From Planctomycetota bacterium (lineage in GTDB: Bacteria; Planctomycetota; UBA1135; GCA-002686595), in contig JAEUHZ010000024.1 in assembly GCA_016795205.1 (NCBI GenBank), positions 124,001 through 188,000 of the forward strand: a stretch of 64,000 nucleotides of DNA, read 5' to 3'. The position numbers and the translations under genes were made by a program. Positions 62,426 through 64,000 of this stretch are shown piece after piece (position 1 is the first letter of the stretch; each line of letters opens with the position of its first letter). A model generated the notes under the pieces. The model made no database searches. It had not been told where the DNA came from and saw nothing but the letters and a program-made list of their open reading frames with translations.

Positions 62426-63595
62426 GTGCAGGTGGCGGCCATCCTCGACACGGCGCTGGCGGCCGTTGCGGCGACCTGGGCCCTGGCGGACCTGGCGCTC
62501 GTGCGTGACGTGCTGTGCGTCCCGCGACTGGCCCGGACGCGCCCGGCGCGCACGCCGCGCGTCACGGCCGTCGTGCCGGCGCGCGACGAGGCCGGGCGGA
62601 TCGAGGGCAGCGTGCGGCGGCTGCTGGTCGCGGAGGGCGTCGAGATCGACGTGGTGGTCGTCGACGACCGATCGACGGACGGGACCGGTGCGCTCGTCGA
62701 GCGGCTGTCGGCGCAGGACGCTCGTGTGCGGCTCGCGCGCGTCGAGGCGCTGCCCGCGGGCTGGCTCGGCAAGCCGCACGCCTGCCAGATCGGGGGCGAG
62801 CTGGCGCGCGGCGAGTGGATCCTGTTCACGGACGGCGACGTGCACCTCGACCCCGACGTGATCGCGCGCGCGGTCGCGGCTGGCGACGCGGCCCAGGTCG
62901 AGCACGTCGTGCTGACGCCTGGCGTCGAGCACCCCACGCCGCTCGCCAGCGCGGCGCTCGCGGCCTTCGCGCTGGGCTTGGTCGGCGCGCTGGCGCGCGC
63001 CAACCGGGACGAGCGCCTCGGCTGGGCCGGCATCGGCGCCTTCAACCTCGTGCGCGCCGAGGCCTGGCGCGCGATCGGCGGCCACGCGCAGCTCTCCTTC
63101 GAGGTCGTCGACGACATGAAGCTCGGCCTCGTGCTGCGGCGCGCCGGGTTCCGCACGCGCGGATTCCTGGGCCAGGGGGCGTTGACCGCGGCCTGGGGCC
63201 GCAGCGCACGCGAAGTCGTGCAGCTCCTCGAGAAGAACCTGTTCGCGTTCCTCTGCTATCGCGCCCCGGTCGCGTTCGGGATCGTGCTGCTCGGGACCCT
63301 GGCCGTCCTGGCCGGCGCGCTCGGCTGGCTGACGGGCACGTGGCCCGGCAGCGCGGCGACGCTCGCCTGGCTCGCTCTCGGCATCCCGGCCGCGCTCGGC
63401 GCGGCGCGCGACGGGCGCAGCCCCTTCCTCGGGCTCCTCGCGCCAGCCGGCGTGGCGGTCATCCTGCTGGCGATCGCGCGCTCGACCTGGCGCACGCTGC
63501 GGCAGGGTGGCGTCATGTGGCGCGGCACGCACTACCCGCTGCGCGAGCTGCGCGCGCGGCGCGTCCGCGGGCTGTGGACCACGGTGTCCGGCTGA
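62426..63595 (+). CDS. Membrane GT2-family glycosyltransferase (HpnB/CrtQ-like)
   Basis: A 389-residue enzyme. An N-terminal helix (VAAILDTALAAVAATWALADLAL), GT-A domain (VTAVVPARDEAGRIEGSVRRLL; VVVDDRSTDGTGALV; ILFTDGDVHLDPDVIA with the DxD; FEVVDDMKLGLVLRRAG with the catalytic Asp region), then three or four C-terminal helices. This layout fits hopanoid- or carotenoid-linked or surface-polysaccharide GT2 enzymes. GTG 62426 is chosen because it precedes the first helix; GTG 62432 is equally possible. Confidence 0.85.
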   Translation: MQVAAILDTALAAVAATWALADLALVRDVLCVPRLARTRPARTPRVTAVVPARDEAGRIEGSVRRLLVAEGVEIDVVVVDDRSTDGTGALVERLSAQDARVRLARVEALPAGWLGKPHACQIGGELARGEWILFTDGDVHLDPDVIARAVAAGDAAQVEHVVLTPGVEHPTPLASAALAAFALGLVGALARANRDERLGWAGIGAFNLVRAEAWRAIGGHAQLSFEVVDDMKLGLVLRRAGFRTRGFLGQGALTAAWGRSAREVVQLLEKNLFAFLCYRAPVAFGIVLLGTLAVLAGALGWLTGTWPGSAATLAWLALGIPAALGAARDGRSPFLGLLAPAGVAVILLAIARSTWRTLRQGGVMWRGTHYPLRELRARRVRGLWTTVSG

Positions 63596-63658
63596 ACTGG
63601 GGACGGCCCGGTCCGGGGCGCGGGATCGAGCCGTCCCGGGATCCAGCGGGCAGCGTCG

Positions 63659-64000
63659 TCAGCGGCTCCCGGCACCGAAGTTCTGGCACCAGTACGGGCC
63701 GGCGATCGCGCTGGCCATCTCCTTGTGGTTGGCCTCGAGCAGATTCCTGTGGTGACCGCTCGAGTGCGTCCAGCCGAGATGCGCGCCCTCCGCGCCGGAG
63801 TCCCCCATGTGGCAGTTCTCGGAGCCCCCGCCGCTGTACCCGGCGAGCTTGAGCCGCTCGGCGGGGCCGTGCCGCGCCGGATCGGGCTCGAAGTGGCCGA
63901 AGTCGCCGGTCCTCGACATGTAGTCGGCGTGACCCTGCGCGGCGGCCTGGATCTGCGGGTTCCAGGCCAGCGCCCGGCGACCGAGCAGCGCGCGGTAGCG
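63659..64000 (-). CDS. CAP-domain (SCP/PR-1-like) protein, N-terminus beyond window
   Basis: The last 113 residues of a gene that continues past the right edge. The visible part is the CAP core: RYRALLGRRALAWNPQIQAAAQ, FGHFEPD (first His), GGGSENCHMG (Glu), GWTHSSGHHRNLLE (second His) and PYWCQNFG near the end, matching the CAP tetrad and C-terminal W-x-Q-x-F/L-G motif. CAP proteins are secreted; bacterial members are often extracellular and of unknown biochemical role. The signal peptide would lie outside the window. Confidence 0.88.
   Translation of the reverse strand, partial: RYRALLGRRALAWNPQIQAAAQGHADYMSRTGDFGHFEPDPARHGPAERLKLAGYSGGGSENCHMGDSGAEGAHLGWTHSSGHHRNLLEANHKEMASAIAGPYWCQNFGAGSR

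Overview
The window is a gene-dense, very GC-rich chromosomal segment (roughly 70 percent or more by eye). It holds about 55 protein genes on both strands, most of them packed into short operons with 4-base ATGA/GTGA overlaps and many GTG starts. I saw no rRNA, tRNA, CRISPR array, insertion sequence or phage gene. The gene set fits a Gram-negative aerobe with an LPS-type outer membrane: LptF/LptG permeases, a GT9 heptosyltransferase-like enzyme, a WaaP/InaA-type kinase, an LpxL-type acyltransferase and many lipoproteins. The mix of secreted HEAT/TPR proteins, an EF-hand protein, large regulatory-like-domain surface proteins and a DUF420/SCO/cox operon suggests a high-GC Planctomycetota-like lineage. 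That is inference; Acidobacteriota or Myxococcota are not excluded.

Layout. 0-5.9 kb: a partial possible ferritin-like gene, an M1 aminopeptidase-HEAT lipoprotein, a hypothetical gene, a HELTH-motif metallopeptidase-like protein and a lipoprotein. 5.9-11.4 kb (+): NhaC antiporter, Na+-symporter of the NSS family with a MetS-like small subunit, DegT/DnrJ aminotransferase, six-EF-hand secreted protein. 11.5-18.4 kb (-): one operon hpt-rluA-truD-mtnP-M28 peptidase-asparaginase. 18.7-19.6 kb (+): small hypothetical gene and a Nudix hydrolase. 19.7-31.2 kb (-): cytochrome-oxidase operon (diheme cytochrome c, coxB, coxA, ctaA, ctaB, coxC, SCO, DUF420), continuing into a TPR-CHAT protein, a short redox membrane protein with an in-frame UGA, an O6-alkylguanine-DNA methyltransferase and a secreted protein. 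31.3-41.4 kb: YgfZ, DUF3108 protein, leucine-type dehydrogenase, HEAT lipoprotein, a Trp-rich TPR protein, GHMP sugar kinase, small lipoprotein, GT2. 41.4-49.2 kb (-): NtrY-like kinase, SDR, a 1245-residue anchored multi-domain protein and a parvulin. 49.2-56.2 kb: envelope/LPS genes. 56.2-59.5 kb (+): phoB-phoR-phoU. 59.5-64 kb: thioredoxin-like TPR protein, membrane GT2 and a partial CAP-domain protein.

The main discovery candidate is at 21277-21537 (-). It is an 86-residue reading frame with a signal peptide, a U-P-A-C motif whose first position is TGA, and one membrane helix. Its stop overlaps the next gene's ATG, and a hairpin with a GGUC loop begins 10 nt after the TGA with its loop starting 18 nt after it, almost the geometry of the E. 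coli fdhF SECIS. I read it as a probable new selenoprotein of the cytochrome-oxidase assembly operon. A second theme is promoter architecture: ten genes have a TANNNT hexamer 6-11 nt before the start codon, which suggests leaderless transcription, and two divergent gene pairs share overlapping, symmetric -10 elements.
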